DNA from: Verrucomicrobiota bacterium
GTDB taxonomy: Bacteria > Verrucomicrobiota > Verrucomicrobiia > Chthoniobacterales > UBA10450
Direction of reading: 5' to 3'
Assembly (NCBI GenBank): GCA_003218815.1
Contig: QHON01000065.1
Location: forward strand, 1 to 5,801
DNA length: 5,801 nucleotides
Shown here: positions 5,398 to 5,801 of the stretch, piece by piece
Position numbering within the stretch: position 1 is the first letter of the stretch
Layout of the letters: the number at the start of each line of letters is the position of its first letter
Program-made: the position numbers and the translations under genes
The notes under the pieces: generated by a model
Told to the model about the DNA's origin: nothing
The model's input: only the letters and a program-made list of their open reading frames with translations
The model's database searches: none

Positions 5398-5801
5398 CTA
5401 TGCGGCGGTATGTTGGTCTAGTCGTTGTTTGCGCGGATCAGTCTCAGAGATGATCAAGCTGACCGCGTGTTGATTAAATCCTTTGAAGCCGCCTTTGCGC
5501 TGCAAATTTTCCAGGTGACTGCCGATTGCGCCTTCCGTGGCGAACTTCTGGAATTGCTCATCGGTGATTAATCTTGCCCCGCGCAATTTTTCCAACCGCT
5601 CGCGGCGCACCGGCCAACGCTCGCCTTCAGTGAAGGCCTGCTTTAGAAACGGAAAATCGGAAAACGGCTTCATCGTGACGATGTCGATCTTGGACAGTTG
5701 CTTCCGCAACAGGACGTGATCGAACCGGCATTCGAGATGATGCATCCCGGCGCCAAGGAAACTTTCGCCGTGCAAGCCACACCAAAGTCCGACGGTGCCA
5801 A
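5398..5801 (-). CDS. C-terminal part of an unrecognised protein (5' partial)
   Basis: The frame is open from the right edge to TAG at 5398-5400, giving about 133 residues without the N-terminus. The visible part starts GTVGLWCGLHGESFLG, continues AGMHHLECRFDHVL, then a polar helical segment (KQAFTEGERWPVRRERLEKLRG) and ends GFNQHAVSLIISETDPRKQ plus a short hydrophilic tail. I do not recognise the family. The compact first 40 residues with Gly, Trp, Cys, a His-His-Leu-Glu run and Arg-Phe-Asp look like the end of an enzyme core; the RRERLEKLR and DEQFQKFATEGAIGSHLENLQRK parts look helical and charged. A TTG at 5775 could be read as a start, but since codons continue upstream with similar character the gene most likely begins outside the window. 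It is in the same direction as the thiolase, 70 bases away. Confidence 0.7.
   Translation of the reverse strand, partial: GTVGLWCGLHGESFLGAGMHHLECRFDHVLLRKQLSKIDIVTMKPFSDFPFLKQAFTEGERWPVRRERLEKLRGARLITDEQFQKFATEGAIGSHLENLQRKGGFKGFNQHAVSLIISETDPRKQRLDQHTAA

Noticed and set aside
1..5801. CRISPR array, tRNA, rRNA, insertion sequence or anti-phage system
   Set aside because: No regularly spaced repeats, no tRNA-like cloverleaf, no transposase motif and no defence-family gene were seen; CPBP proteins alone do not make a defence locus.

Overview
The window shows ordinary bacterial chromosome: tightly packed single-copy housekeeping or accessory genes with moderate-to-high GC, no RNA genes, no CRISPR array, no transposase and no phage genes. 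Shine-Dalgarno sequences are weak or absent before several genes. The mix of genes (OsmC-type peroxidase, KirBac-type channel, CPBP protease, SCP2-type thiolase) and the hairpin-rich gaps suggest a free-living, probably soil or water, Gram-negative bacterium. From memory of similar intergenic hairpins I lean weakly towards Verrucomicrobia or Acidobacteria, but the sequence alone does not prove this.

Layout. At the far left, 2-88 may hold the last 28 codons of a plus-strand membrane protein. It is followed on the plus strand by an OsmC/Ohr-family thiol peroxidase (145-591) and a small multi-pass membrane protein with a GTG start (673-1191). The rest of the window is on the minus strand. An alpha/beta hydrolase (2145-2753) abuts directly (stop TAG, then ATG) an inward-rectifier K+ channel of the KirBac type (1218-2144), so the two are almost certainly co-transcribed. 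The channel gene converges on the plus-strand membrane protein with only 26 bases between stops. Upstream of the hydrolase is an 89-base gap with two inverted repeats, then a CPBP-family intramembrane glutamic protease (2843-3487). A 209-base gap contains a plausible terminator (3615-3660) for the next transcription unit: an SCP2-type thiolase (4092-5327) followed 5 bases later by a VOC-fold (glyoxalase-like) protein (3697-4086). At the right edge is the C-terminal part of an unrecognised protein (5398-5801), separated from the thiolase by a gap with a strong hairpin (5359-5389).

How the genes work together. The only clear functional pairings are hydrolase plus Kir channel, and thiolase plus VOC protein (acyl-CoA metabolism with a small metal-dependent-fold enzyme). 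OsmC and CPBP look like independent stress or envelope genes. I found no convincing previously undescribed system. The items most worth checking are the two tight gene pairs, the hairpin repeats, and the unidentified right-edge protein.
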